Positions 50,025 through 62,334 of a stretch of DNA of 64,000 bases are shown here, piece after piece. The stretch's first letter is position 1, and each line of letters opens with the position of its first letter. Source of the stretch: Prunella strophiata (Eukaryota > Chordata > Aves > Passeriformes > Prunellidae); contig JAZBQD010000014.1 of NCBI GenBank assembly GCA_036583965.1, positions 41,402,990 through 41,466,989 on the forward strand, read 5' to 3'. The notes beneath the pieces are model-generated. The model saw only the letters and a program-made list of their open reading frames with translations, did no database searches and had not been told where the DNA came from. A program made the position numbers and the translations under genes.

Positions 50025-50800
50025 AGACAAAGGTAATTTGCACTTCCAAAGTATTTAATTGGTATATTTAGTCAGTCTTTATCTCATTGTGTACCTGAAC
50101 ATGTGGGCTTGGTCCTGAAATTGGAGATACTTTTGGCACTTGTCCTTCTGTCACATCCATTTCACTTCCACAGATCCTGTAAATTCACATTCCAGAACCT
50201 TACCAACATGCAGCTCATCTCTGATTGTACTGCTCAGGGATGCAGAGCCCTAATACTTTTTGTTTAGACAAGAATATTAATCTAATATCAAGTAGAATCA
50301 CTACTGTCTATTATTTTCATTCTAAATATATATGGGCTTTCAAGTGGTGACAAAGACATCTATTGACTTCTGTTTCTACTAAGCTAATTTAAACCTTACT
50401 AAGGTCAAGAATTTAAGCACTGATTAATGCAATAACACTCAGCATGCAGTGTGCTCTTCTTCAGCAACTAGAATGAGTTCAGAGAATTGCTTGAAATTTG
50501 TGATGCAGATGCTCTCAAGGAGTTAAATATTTCCAGTCACCCTTTCATTTTGAAAATCATTCCACTGGTTTACTTTGGCTGCACAAATAGCTACATTGAA
50601 CATAATTTTTAATTCAATTGAGTGATTTTTAATGTTTTTCCTTCATAAAGAAGGGAAATGCCACTGAATGGCTTTGTGAAGAGGAGCTGAATTGCAGTAT
50701 CTTGCCTTTCTGGAAGAAATGCATCCTGTTTCTCTGAGTTTAGGCCAGGTTGTCACAGAAATACCTCATCCCAGCTATTCTTTTCTTTTTTCACTTTTAG

Positions 50801-51005
50801 CACAGAATATAAAAAAGACCGCCCTGACTTCAATTTTGAGATGTTCTACTTGATATTAAATACTCTTAGATTTACACTACTGCATGTATCAGGAACAAAC
50901 TTCCCACATATCAGTATTTTATTCACCTTTGAGCAACTGGTTAAATCTCAGCTAGTAACAGCAGAACAACTGATAGCACCTGCATACTTGATTTTATATA
51001 AATGA
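50801..51005 (+). CDS. Candidate terminal coding exon of the same unidentified gene
   Basis: Seen: a very strong acceptor (ATTCTTTTCTTTTTTCACTTTTAG ends at 50800). With one base completing the codon left by 45564-45623, the frame runs open for 67 codons to TGA at 51003-51005. The other two frames close early. The first part includes EYKKDRPDFNFEMFY and looks coding. The later part is hydrophobic and less convincing, and it may be read-through beyond a weak donor (GCAT|GTATCA at 50886). No splice donor of good quality is present, so I treat it as a possible last exon, and AATAAA-like signals occur some hundreds of bases downstream. The CR1 tail at 51289 would fall in its 3' untranslated part or beyond. 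The product is not recognised. Confidence 0.33.
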
Positions 51006-51288
51006 CAGGTCCATGGCACAGAAGTTGAACTTTCATCTGTGGTGTATAACAAGTCCTTCTCAAATGAAACAAAGAACACCAGCTGAGTGTCACAGTAGAA
51101 AGAATTTTGGAGGAAAAATTAAGAAAGACTTGAAGTATAGTCATAACTTTTATAATTGCTGTGGTTAATGAAGTTTACAACTAGTGATTTATGCCTTGGT
51201 AAATCACTTACTGATCCTTCTAAAGATCAAATTTGCCTGAGAAATACATAATTTGTGAAATCTTCATCCTGCAGTTGCTTTCTGTGTT
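51006..51288. other. Short unique stretch before a CR1 tail
   Basis: Nothing recognised. Confidence 0.5.
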
Positions 51289-51366
51289 CCTGTCCATGGC
51301 AGGTGGGTGAAACTTGATAATTTTTACAGTCCCTTCAAACCCAACCCATTCTATGATTCTACAATT
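51289..51366 (+). mobile_element. CR1 3' tail fragment
   Basis: CCTGTCCATGGCAGG, then CAGTCCCTTCAAACCCAACCCATTCTATGATTCTAC, the classic CR1 end with one octamer. About 78 bp. Confidence 0.85.
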
Positions 51367-53254
51367 CGATTTCAGGGGGTGTACTTTTGAAATAGAGAAA
51401 AAGTTTAGCACAACATCTGTAATTGCCTGGGATTCATTTTTTCATTCATATCAGTAAGAGAGTGATGTTTTACATTAAGCAGATAACTTACAGACAGTTT
51501 TGTTTGCTTAAAAAAATCAACTTGATAGTTTGGTAAAATCCATTAATCAAAGAGATTGGTTTTGGTCTGAATGCTTAACTGCACCTTTTTTCTCTCTCTT
51601 TCTTTTAGTTTGCTCTGACTTCTATTTTTGTGTTTTACTTTGAGTGTTAGATTTAAGTAGTAGTGAAAATTACACAGCAATGGTTATGTTCCCCAGGTTT
51701 TGAATTTAAATATGCTCCATGATGATTTGCGTTACTATAACTCAAACTCATCAGTCTCTTCACAAATAAATTTTGGTTCAGATTAACTCAGTAGGCACAT
51801 AAAGAAGTTTTCCAACTTTGCTGATACTTCAGATTCTCATAAAAAAAGCCAAATAAGTTTAAAATTTTATTTAAATCTTTGCTTTATTTTATCAAAAGAA
51901 ATATTTTTAGAACCTATAAGCTTAGGAAAAACTAAAAAAAAATGATATTTCATGATCCTAGCAATAGGAAAAGCAGTCTCCAAAACATTTCTACTGAGAA
52001 GGATATCCTGAAGGCTTATATTTTATCTTTCTTTAGAAAAGAGTAAGCTAAGGTCAGTCCAGGTTAAGACATTGCTCTTGTTGCCCAGATGCAACCTACG
52101 TGGTATCAAAGTTCCATAAATGAGAGCAGGTTTTGGTCAGTGCTTTGTGATATCCTTTGTGGCTGGAATTTTTTTATTCAGGCATGTTTACAGAAACTTG
52201 GAGAACCAGCATGGTGTGCTTGACTTCAACGAAAATGTGCTGTACAAATTCTAACTTTATTAGGTCTTTATGAGATTTATCAAAGCAATAGTGTAACTCA
52301 TTTTGACTAAAACAATTGACTAGTATTAGACCCCATATTAGTACATCTGAGTGAAACTCTCTTTGCAAAATTATCTATTTGTCAGGCAAAAGAAGAAAAA
52401 AGAAAGGTTTTGAGGGACGAGAAATTATACTGAATTGGTGGAAAACAGTGATCTTCAAAACAACAGTTTAGTTTTGAAATAATTCTTCAGCACTGCAGAA
52501 ATATCTTTATTCAGGCAAGATATTTGATAAGAATGAAGGAAATAGATTCACAACACTGCTCCTGGTCCTATACCAGAGAGTGCAGTGGTTAGCATAACCA
52601 CCTAGGAGATGGGAGATCAACACTCAGATCCATATGAAACAGAGGATCAAATCCAGAACAGGGATTTAAAAGAATGTTTGTTATCTCCCCTGTGTGTTTC
52701 AAACAGCTAGCAAATGCAGTACTTGATGCAGAGTAGGAGAGGATCAACAAAAAGCAAATGAGCTCAGAATACCAACACTCAGAATATTGGTAGGGGCATT
52801 GGCTTGGGAATTCGGTTTTTAAATTTCATATTAAATGTAAAGACAGAACTCCCACATACCAGCTAAGTGTGCCAATCAGTCCTTTTGTCACAAGTGTTAC
52901 CAGGGAGGGAAAAAGGTCAGACTACCAGGGCCTGATCTTCCATCACCACCCCACTTTCCATCTCTGTACAGCTCCTGTACAGTTGCCAATCTCACACTCC
53001 TCAGTAGTACATGGTGTCCCAGCTTCTCACTCCCCCCTCTATCATTGAAAAGTACCAAAACTGGGAAAGGGAACAGGATTATAGGTGTGTCAGGGTGTAT
53101 CTCTGCTCTTCTGTTACTGACACGAGCATATCTGTATCATGCATCTTGGCATAAGGATGTGGCACCAACACGTAAATTCAGTGCAGAGGCCACCACCCAT
53201 GCAGAAGGCAAGGAAAGAAGTTTCTCTTCTGCATGTCTTCACATTTGTTTTCAT
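51367..53254. other. AT-rich sequence, no gene seen
   Basis: Contains the possible SINE relic at 52572-52640. Otherwise nothing identified. Confidence 0.5.
52572..52640 (+). mobile_element. Possible relic of a tRNA-derived SINE
   Basis: GTGCAGTGGTTAGCATAACCACCTAGGAGATGGGAGATCAACACTC follows the layout of tRNA-like SINE heads (GTGGTTAG... A-box region, then a GGGAGA/ATCAA B-box region about 35 bases later), as in MIR/CORE-type and other sauropsid SINEs. The B box is decayed from GGTTCAAATCC. No functional tRNA can form. The boundaries are guesses. Confidence 0.35.
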
Positions 53255-53299
53255 GGAATCATAGAATGGTTTGGGATTGGAACTGACCTTAAAGAGAGT
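53255..53299 (-). mobile_element. CR1 3' tail fragment, reverse
   Basis: GGAATCATAGAATGGTTTGGGATTGGAACTGACCTTAAAGA is the reverse complement of the CR1 end. Only about 45 bp remain. Confidence 0.8.
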
Positions 53300-55049
53300 T
53301 CTTCTCCCCTTCCTTCCCTTCTAAATTTTTCTGCATTGTACTTTCAACTTTAGTTCATAATTTGAGATTATAATACTGTGTATTCATAAAGTATTGATAA
53401 GCAAAGCTTTATTCTTTACTTGGTGCATTCCTACAAGAAAGGTATTTCACTTTCATGCATACTCTCACGAGTACATTCTATAAACATGGCCCATCAGACA
53501 CTGGAAAGGGGCAGGCTAAGAAGAGAAGCAGGAGAGCTGAAGTATTTTAGTTTTATAGAAACATGAAATAACCTCATACTTGCACTTCAACTTCATTGCT
53601 GTAGCATGATGTAGAGGAAAGGAGAGGGAATATTTTGAAGGTTCCTCTTGCCTGTGCATACAGTTTATAAATAGGTGTGCTACACATATACATATAAAAA
53701 ATAAAGTTCTAATACACTAACTTCAGATATACAAGGGTTGCAATGTAGTACCACAAGGATCCTATGTCTTTTCCAAAGCCATATTTGTCAGACTGATGTC
53801 TCTATTCCCTTGCACAGCTCACCGGGTGTCTTAGACACTAAACCTTTTCACCCTAAGGATATATGTAACACTTCTTCAGTATCTGAGCAGAAAGGGACTT
53901 CATTTTCAGTAGAAGGAAACAGCATTCTTTCCAGACAAGTCACTGAGTGACTTCATTCATGTATCTAATTCATCTGACTCAGCCTAGACAGCCATGTCTG
54001 TGTTCATTGCTCTATTTTCTTCTACAGTCAAAGGGCATAAACTGATACTGGCTAGAAATCAGTATTCTGGTGTATTCTGGGCTCTTCAACCCCAGGTCCT
54101 GATGTCAATTTAGCTTTAAGAATTTTTAACTTCGTTAAAAATACCTGTATGAACCACTCAGAGCAATTTAAGATTACAAGTTGAAGGTTGTTGCTGTAAT
54201 CAAACCATCCAATTAAAACCAAGCTCCTTGGAGCAGTGTATTTGTACAGTGTTAGCCACTTTGATTGGTACATTTTTGGTGTGTAGACTCTCCTCAAATC
54301 TCACCATCTGTTAGGCTGTAAAGCTATTTGCTCTTCAAGCAAATTAGACACTTGAGAGGCTTTACACTATAAAAAGAACTATTTTTTTCCCAATAAAAGT
54401 CCTGTCTTCCTAATAGTGATGAAAACCAAATAGGGGTATATTTATCACCAAGGGCTAGCAGTTGGAAAAATGCCCTCCTTTCTCTGACTCTTTTTTTGTT
54501 TTATAATTTCTCTGAAGGCAAAGCAACTGCAACATCTCTGTACAGGCCTTTCTCTGTCATGTAATACCCACTGGATCTTTGCTTTCTTCTTTGCTGCTCC
54601 TCTTGTGGCTTTACTCATATATCTGATGCTTCTTTTCCAAGTACTTACAAACTACCAATAAAATTTTGGATTATGAATTATCTCACCTCTTGATAAGTAT
54701 CTCTGTTTTGGGTGGAGGCTGTTCTTGTTTCAGTTACCAGATTCCACAAAAGAATGAATGTATACCTTGTGTAAACTGAGAACTGATGGTTATGCTCAAT
54801 AATTCCAATAGATTTTCAAACCATAAGAAAACAAATATATGTGTCTAATAATGGTGAAACATTTTTAGTAGGAAGCATGTGAATACTCTTTCCTCTACTT
54901 CTTTAACTGTTTAATATTGTAGAAATTAAGGTATTTAAGTACCAGTTCCAGCAAGTCTCCTGGGATAACTGTAAGGTTGAATTCTGGCTACATAGCCAAT
55001 CCAGTTAAACAGAAAATGAGTCTGGTCTGTTGGTGATGAAAACTTCCTG
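53300..55049. other. AT-rich sequence, no gene seen
   Basis: No exon, repeat or RNA gene recognised. Confidence 0.5.
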
Positions 55050-55615
55050 AATATTGGGCTGCATTAGCAAAATCATAGCCAGCAGACTGAGGGAAGTGAT
55101 TACTTCTCTCTATCCAACATTCATGATGCCACAACTGCAATATTGTTTCCTCTCTGCACAACAGAGAGCAAAGACCTGGAGAGAATCCATCACAGGAGCA
55201 CCAAATGATGGAAGGGGGAAATGCATGTCATGTCAGGAAAGGATGAGAATGCTGGGTTTGTTCAGCTTGAAGAAAAGGCTAATGAAGGATCAGTTTTAGT
55301 CTTCAGCTACGAAAAAGGGGCTGTGAAGATTGTGAAGGTGATTTTTTAGTAGAAATATACAGTGAAAGAGAGAATACAGTGGTCACAAGCTGCAGCAGGA
55401 GAAACTAAAACTGCAAACACAGAACAGTGACTGTGAGGGTAGCCAAGCACAGGGATGGGTGCTCAGAGAAGCAGTAGAAGACCCAATCTTGGAAATTACT
55501 CAGTACTTAACCAGGCAAGGCCCTGAGCAATCTTACCTTACCTTGAAGATACCCCTGCTTTGTGTAGAGATCTAAATTAGATGATCCCCTTCAGTCACTT
55601 CTGGTCTGTATTACC
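55050..55615 (+). mobile_element. Old CR1 LINE 3' end, about 560 bp
   Basis: The sequence follows the CR1 3' region in order: GGGCTGCATTAGCAAAATCATAGCCAGCAG, GAGGGAAGTGATT, GGGTTTGTTCAGCTTGAAGAAAAGGCT, CAAGCTGCAGCAGGAGAAACT, and near the end TAGATGATCCCCTTCAGTCACTTCTGG. Divergence is high, and the terminal octamers are lost. An 81-codon open frame at its start is a remnant. Confidence 0.8.
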
Positions 55616-55785
55616 CAATAGTTCAAAGCACAATGCTTGTCAAAAATGAGGAAATCTATAGAGAGAAAAGAAAATGTAGTTTCAAGCAGGAGGAAGCACA
55701 GCACTAATATATGAAAATAAATTTTAAAAGTTTTGCGGTTTTGCAATATTCTATTTGTCTTTGTTCCTGTCCTTCATTAAGCATA
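55616..55785. other. Short unique stretch between CR1 and LTR
   Basis: Nothing recognised. Confidence 0.5.
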
Positions 55786-56355
55786 TGTCATGGTTTAAAC
55801 CCAGCTGGAAACTAAGCACCACACAGCCACTCACTCAACCCCCCTCTCTCCTCCCAGCCCTCAGCTGAACAGGGAAGGGAATCAAAGTAAAGCTTGTATG
55901 CTAAGAACAGTCTATTCATGGAAAATAAAATACAATAAAGTGCAATAATAATAGTAAAATATAATGATAATAAAAATGGAAAAAACAAGTGATTGCCAAA
56001 TACCACCACTCACTACTCACTGACCAATGCCAAAATCCTCTTCCCAAACCCAGATCAGGTAACTCCCCCCAGTTTATATACTGGGCATGGCATTCTACAG
56101 TGTGGAATATCCCTTTGCTCAGTTCCCTTTGGGTCTCCTGTCCCAGCTATGCTCACTCCCAGTTTCCTTTGTGTACCTCCTCACTGGCACAGCATGAGAC
56201 AATAAAAAAAAAAGTTGTTGAATTAGGACAAACATGACTTAACAAAAAGTCAAAACTACAATCTTACCAACACCATCCTCACTCCAAATCCAAAGCACAG
56301 CACTGTAACAGCTTACTGAGAAGAAATTAACTCTATGGCAGCTGAAACCAGGACA
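55786..56355 (-). mobile_element. Solo LTR, ERVL-like family (copy 2)
   Basis: A 570-bp solo LTR of the same family as 22977-23555 in the opposite orientation. On the minus strand it starts TGTCCTGGTTTCAGCTG and ends GGTTTAAACCATGACA. The sense TATA box (TATATAAAC) is the complement of 56072-56080. The AT-rich stretch with ATAATAATAG units near 55920-55975 corresponds to the ATT-rich part of copy 1. The flanking pentamers GCATA (55781-55785) and GCCTG (56356-56360) agree at only three of five positions, so the target duplication is decayed or absent. Internal retroviral sequence is missing. Many 60-80-codon frames inside it are incidental. Confidence 0.88.
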
Positions 56356-59300
56356 GCCTGTCCCAGAGATTGCAATCTATTTGCTTAGCCATGTTTTAAG
56401 CCCTACTGACAGAAATGAAAGTATTAGCTTTATCACTGCATAAATAAGCTTTTCAATGAAGGATAAGAACAATCCTTCTCATCAAACCAGTGTGAGAATC
56501 CAATAAGCATCCTCAAAATTTGAGATCAACAGCTTATGAAGATTTCCAAGACAATTTATGCTAAAGAAGTTCCACTTTCACTTGATGGGAGTGAGGACAG
56601 ATTTTTTTCTGCTCAGTCTTCTGGCAAGAAGTTTACACTTAGTCTTTCACTGAACATTCACCTTTCTTCCTTTGATATCTGTTTTGCTTTTATTTTCTAT
56701 GAAGAATGTTATTTGACTTTTAATTGTATCAAAATGTATCAAAAATGTGCAATGGTTAGTGACATATTCAATTACTGTAGCTGAAATTATTATTATTTAA
56801 TACAATATAAAGGCTCATTAATCCTTTATTTCCTTTTAATTATTTCTGATCCTCCTGTTCCTTTATCAGCTTGAATCAGATTTATCAACTTCACACTAGA
56901 AATGAACAAAGCAGCAGTACATCTTAGAGGTTAATGTAATTAATAAAAATAAGTGATGTTAACATTTTTACCTAGTAAACCACAGTGGACCTTATTGAAG
57001 CCCTAACCTAACTAATATTTAATACAATATTTTGATAAATTTCAAAACCTCTAGATGTTTAGAAGTCCTTATAGATCCAAAAAGCCTAGGGGTAAATATT
57101 TGATGCATATTTTAATTTAATAATAATTTTCATTTGTTTCTTTCTTATTTAGTGTTTCCCCAGATTATGTCAGCTACACATACATATATTTACTGCCTTT
57201 TAGAGCATGACTTACTATAAATCATCTTTTCTTTCTTATATGTACAATTTTCACTCTCCAGAAATCCCAGAGTAGGTGCTCCTGGGTAGTGATGCCTGCA
57301 GCAGACTTTCTGAGAGTAACAGGACTGAGGTGGCTGTGAACTCAGCTGCAGCCAGAATCAGTCAGCTGCAACAGACTAGGCACTGAGCACCTCGAGGAGC
57401 AGATGAATTGACCTTGCAGGCTTTATCACCAAAGAACTTTGAGATTAGTGGCAAAAGTTGCACATCTTTTGTGAAGTCCATGAGGTTATTAAAAACCTCT
57501 GTGAAAATGAGAGGCATTTTAAAAGTGTGGTGAAAATTCTGACACTCAGTAAGCTGCCCCATGGTAGAAATCCAACCTGAGAGACTGATATTTTTTTTTT
57601 TTCCTTTTGTGAATGTTGTGTGTTTTCTAAGAGATAATTGATTGATTTAAAAATTAAATAAAACATATCATAAAACTTCAGTTGACTCACCTCTTTGGAG
57701 AGTTAAACTTCACACAGTTCCTCTGCACTCTCTATGGCAGGGGCTATGAAAGAAGGACTTGCTGCTACAACTGGAGTTACTCAGATAGAAAGATCTGAGA
57801 AAAGAAGCCAACAGGGAGCCTTCCACAGGATCCTTCTCATGATATCCTGTCCTGCCTGCAGACTGAGTGTGTAAAAAAATTGATTTTGGATAGATACTGT
57901 TTAAACACTAAAGCAGGCAGAGAGAAATATTTGGATTCCTGAAGCTACAACTTTCTTGTGCTTTGCAATTTGTAAACACCATAATTTCTGCTAATTGCAA
58001 CTTTTTTTTCCTAGATCATCCACATTTCATTATATCTTCTACATGCTGTTTTTTGGCAGCTAGATACTTACTAAGATTACAGGGTATGAGAAAGCAGGGT
58101 TGTTTTCCTCCTGGCACTAATGAATGAACCTTTTCTAGGACACAGGTGCTTTCTTTGAAAACATTCTTTCTCTGGGGAGACAAGATACTGTCCCTGTTAC
58201 AAAGTTTGGGTTTAGAAATAAATAATTGCTGCATGTGTTCTTATGAATAGACATTTTTACTATTTGGACAGTCAAAATAATGAAGCGGAAATATTAAATA
58301 GAACAAAAGCATGGTTAAAGCACACACCCATGTACCCAAAGGAATACAGCCTTTCCCTTTTCTGACAAAGAAGTGATGTTAAAATACTGCTCACAGTAAG
58401 TATTTGTTATATTCTCATTAATGTCACTCCTTCAGTCCAAGGTTTATTGCTCTACCCCAAAATAAGAACCATATTGTGGTTGCAACTGTCAAGCTTTTGA
58501 ATATCATTGCCACTGTCATTTTGCAGTGCATATAGAATAGGTTTGCAAGTTCTCTGAGACAAATCAGCTTTGGTTATTTTTTCTGTCTTTCACATAAATT
58601 AATTAACTGTGATAATCATATTTTTTTTAACAGCTTTTTTTACACTTCTAATTGCAGAAGCAAAAACTGAGATGCTTACTAATAAAGCCCTATAACTGGT
58701 AATTATGTAAATTTTATGGTTTTTAAATTATCACCCACCTGCAACATGCCCAGTTGCCAGTGGAGGTAGGTTGCTCTTAAACATAAAAAAAAATCTATAT
58801 ACATTATTCATGCTTTGGAGATCTGTGAGGAAATAACACATCAGCAGTGAGAAATAAAAGAGCTCTGAACCTTGCTATCTCTGTAAAGACAGCAAATATT
58901 CAGGAAGAATATCTTGTACTGATCTTGTCCAATCATCAGAACTTCCTGAAGAAGAGTCTTTATCTACTATTATTATTATTGTTGCTGTTGTTGTTAGTAG
59001 TATTACTATTGTTTTCTTTTCCCTTTCTTTTCACACCCATCACTAGAGGAGCTCCCAACACTATTGTACCAAGCATATGGCAGAACAGATTCCCTATAGC
59101 AAAACTGCAGACATCAGAGATTAAAAGTCCAATAAAATCAGTGATCTTGGCTAATGCAGAGATCAGACTCAAGGATCATTTCTGTGCTATTCTGATCCAT
59201 TTTATACAGTCTAGCTTGTTATCGAGAACAGACTCTAAATATTACACATTTCTAACTAAAATATGTTCCCTGAGAACTTCTATTAAAGATTTTTTCCTTC

Positions 59301-62192
59301 TTTCTTCTGAACTTACCATAAATATGTAATTTCTTTATTTCAAATATTCTAATTAAGAAGCATGCCTTTTGCAATGAATATAAAAGCTTGTAGCTATAAA
59401 ATATATCAGTATTGTTAAACAAGAGAGTTCTGAAATTTCCCTTCCAGGGAACGTGTGTGTGCATTTAAACTAATTTCAATACATTTAAGTAGCATTTCAT
59501 TGATAGACAAGCAGAACCACAGGCAATCTAAATATATTTCTGTATGACATTGAAATGTGTTTAAATACATTTAATGGGCAAACTGGGAAAAAATTTGAAA
59601 GTCAGTCAACTGTGTTTACAATAATAAAGACTAAACTGTGAAAGGAACTAAGATTTCATTGTGCTGGCAGCCATGCAGAAATGAGAGGAAAATAGTATCA
59701 AAATAACAGAGTAACATATTTTAAAAGAACATAACAAAAAAACTTCTAAAAGATCTAGCAAAATTGCTTGTAAAATTAAAACTTGTGCTTTTTGCCCAGG
59801 ACCTTGAGAAAAGAGAGAAAATATTAAGAATATGAAAGACTGCAGCAGGTCTTTAAGATTGTCATCTTGAACAGGAGTTTCAGAAACCATGAGAACCATC
59901 TCATCATCTTGCCCAGCCAGTGACAATGCCCACTGACTTCTTTGGTAAATACTTAATAATTACAAAATATTAAACTATTCCTAAAATGGTGGGAGGTTTA
60001 GAGCCTTTATAGCAAAAACTCATGGCAAATGAGTGGGGTTCCAGTCATCCTCCACTCCAGTCCTAATCCTGTATATCCACCTAAAGAAGTTTCAAAAAAC
60101 ATGTAATTTCTGTCCATATCTTAGATCAAAAAGTCTTTCATTTGGTCTTCTACTTATTCCTTTATTGATAATGAATCATAATTAGAAAAATTAACACCCA
60201 CTGAGCAGTTATATTGAGCAGAATCTAAGCCACAGCTTTCCATTTCCCACTAGAAGATGGAAATATTTTATCAGTCCTGACAGATTTCTTGTCTTTTTAC
60301 ACTGAAATAAATCAGCTCTCTGTTCCTTCAATAATTTTGTTTTCCTTCAGTACATTGCTTCATCTCTTAATGGCAAAAATTCTTGAGTAATTTTAGTAGA
60401 TAGATCTACCAGTGAATCCACTTTTGGTTTAATGTAGTAATTTATTTGATTAGGCTTTTTGTGAATGTTATGTATCATATTGGAAGCTAACTTGCAAACC
60501 ATCTGTTTAAACAATCCTCAACTCATGATTTATCAGTAGTCTACTCAGAAAATTCTTAAGCTATTTTTTCTGTTACTGATGACTTATGTCATATGACATT
60601 GCTATGCAACGTTGATTTTTAATTTGCATACAGAAAATCCTTTTCTTTTTGAAAAAGTTATTTAGACCAATTTAAATTTTCATGAAATGTATTTTCTTCA
60701 TTAAATGAATCTCTACTACAGTCATGGAATTATTTTTATAGACAACCATAGTATCCAATTTAGCTAAGAAAGTTACAATATGAGATCACAGTGTGATTAG
60801 GAAATTTAAAATTTATTTATTTCTGCTATTATTTATTAACTTAAAGTGAGTTTGTTGACATAAACTCCTAAGAAAACATAATTTGTGAGACTTACACAGG
60901 CCACTCTCTTGTAAAGTCATTTACAAGATTCTCATTGTGAAGTCAGGGCTCCTCCTTTCTCCATTGTAATTTTCAGAGGTGACTGCTTGCAGTTCCTTGC
61001 AGACCTGTTGGCATTACCTGTTCCTACTGTTATTGGCTAGTTGCAATACTGCTGCTGCTGATCCTTACACCTCCTGCAGATAGAGAACTGAAGATGAGCA
61101 AATCAAAGTTTTATAAAACAATAAAGTCAGGCAGCATCAAATAAACAACCTGTTTCCACAGCAGAAGGGCAGCTTATTTTAGTGGTTTTCAGAGATGAAA
61201 GTGAGTTTTAGTGACAGACTGTACTTGTGGTACAAGGAGGTAGAGGAAAAATAACAGAAACTCAAAGGTTACCTTTCTCCAAAGATGTTTCAAGAATGAA
61301 GAACAAATAAGTGCAATATTGTTCTACTACACATAAAGAGAGGGTAAGGAATTGCACAAACAGAAGACAGGTGTATCTCATGGCTATTCTGCATTTACGT
61401 GTTGGTGTTCTTTTCCCAACCCAATAACCATTAAAACTGATGGCAAAGATTCAGTGCACTTCACTTCATCTGCTTTGATAAGCCCCATTTCAGCTACATG
61501 GGAAAGAACAGGTATAAAAATTCAAACTATTCTTTTTAACTTGGGAGTAACTAAATTAGGTAAAAAGGTTCTAATCTAACCGAGTCTAAATCATACTACA
61601 GCTTTAAAATTATTTTTAACAGTGTAAAAGCTTTATAAACCTGCATGTGTTCAGCTGTCTTTCTAATTCTAAACCTCAATTACTGCATTGTTGTGAAAGT
61701 ATCATTAGCAGCAGGCTATAGTGGTCTATACTAAATACAGGCCCTCAGCTGAGATCACACAATATATGTAGGATATAACATATCTACTTTGATGGCACTA
61801 AAAAATTCCTGTGAATTTTTTCCTTTCAAGATTTTTGTCTAAAAGAGAGAAAGTAATAATGATTATGTAGTTGTAAATGATGGGTTATGTGCCACTCCAG
61901 TCCTCCAAGTGCAGCTAAAATATAAAAGGGCAGGAGCAGAGTTAGCAGCAATTAGTTCATGCTATTGCAGGTTTGGATGGTTCATAGACTTCAGCATACT
62001 GTAAATCTAGCCCAACTTCCTGTCTGTCTTTTTCAAGAATGGTCTACAATTCTCTGCTTGCTCTAAATAGCAGTGAGGCAAGCCATTTCTTAGAATATAA
62101 ACAGGGAAATTACATCTAGAAAGAAATGCAGAAATGTCAAATGCAGGCCACATATTTGAAACTCTTTCTTGGTCTTGAGGATCTTTTAGAAT
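56356..62192. other. AT-rich sequence, no gene seen
   Basis: Nearly 6 kb with no identified gene or transposon. It includes the triplet repeat at 58964 and a T run (about 14 T) near 57590. A GC-richer patch at 57255-57400 is unidentified. The 160-codon open frame 58847-59329 runs through the triplet repeat, which gives it a poly-Leu stretch. I consider it spurious. Confidence 0.5.
58964..59013. repeat. (ATT)n(GTT)n triplet repeat
   Basis: About five ATT units pass into GTT units and then degenerate TAG/TAT triplets. Imperfect, about 50 bp. Confidence 0.85.
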
Positions 62193-62334
62193 GTTTTTGG
62201 TTTTGGGTTTTTTTGGGATTTTTTTGGGTTTTTTTTTGGTTTTTTGGGGTTTTTTTGTTTTGTTTTGGTTTTGGTTTTGGTTTTGTTTTTTTGTTTTTGT
62301 TTTTTTGTTTTTGTTTTTGTTTTTGTTTTTTTTT
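62193..62334. repeat. G/T-rich low-complexity tract (TTTTTG)n
   Basis: About 140 bases consist only of T and G apart from one A, moving from GGG-containing units to TTTTTG and TTTTTTTG. The minus strand is CAAAAA-like. This produces the artificial 124- and 170-codon frames found here on the two strands. Confidence 0.92.

Larger units (their letters stand above)
47601..50800. other. AT-rich presumed intron with simple repeats
   Basis: Contains a possible LTR fragment at 49610, a pyrimidine tract at 49099 and a TATATG array at 49921, listed separately. The open frame 48603-48803 has a weak acceptor (GTGTGCAG at about 48677), but no good donor and the wrong phase for the exon chain. Confidence 0.45.

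Noticed and set aside
58847..59329. 160-codon + strand ORF with a poly-Leu segment that looks like a membrane helix
   Set aside because: The Leu run is the (ATT)n(GTT)n microsatellite. The rest resembles no protein, and there is no promoter or splice support.
61960..62035. Possible reverse CR1 tail (TTCATAGACTTCAGCATACTG...)
   Set aside because: It lacks the ordered CR1 phrases and octamers. The resemblance is limited to a few bases.
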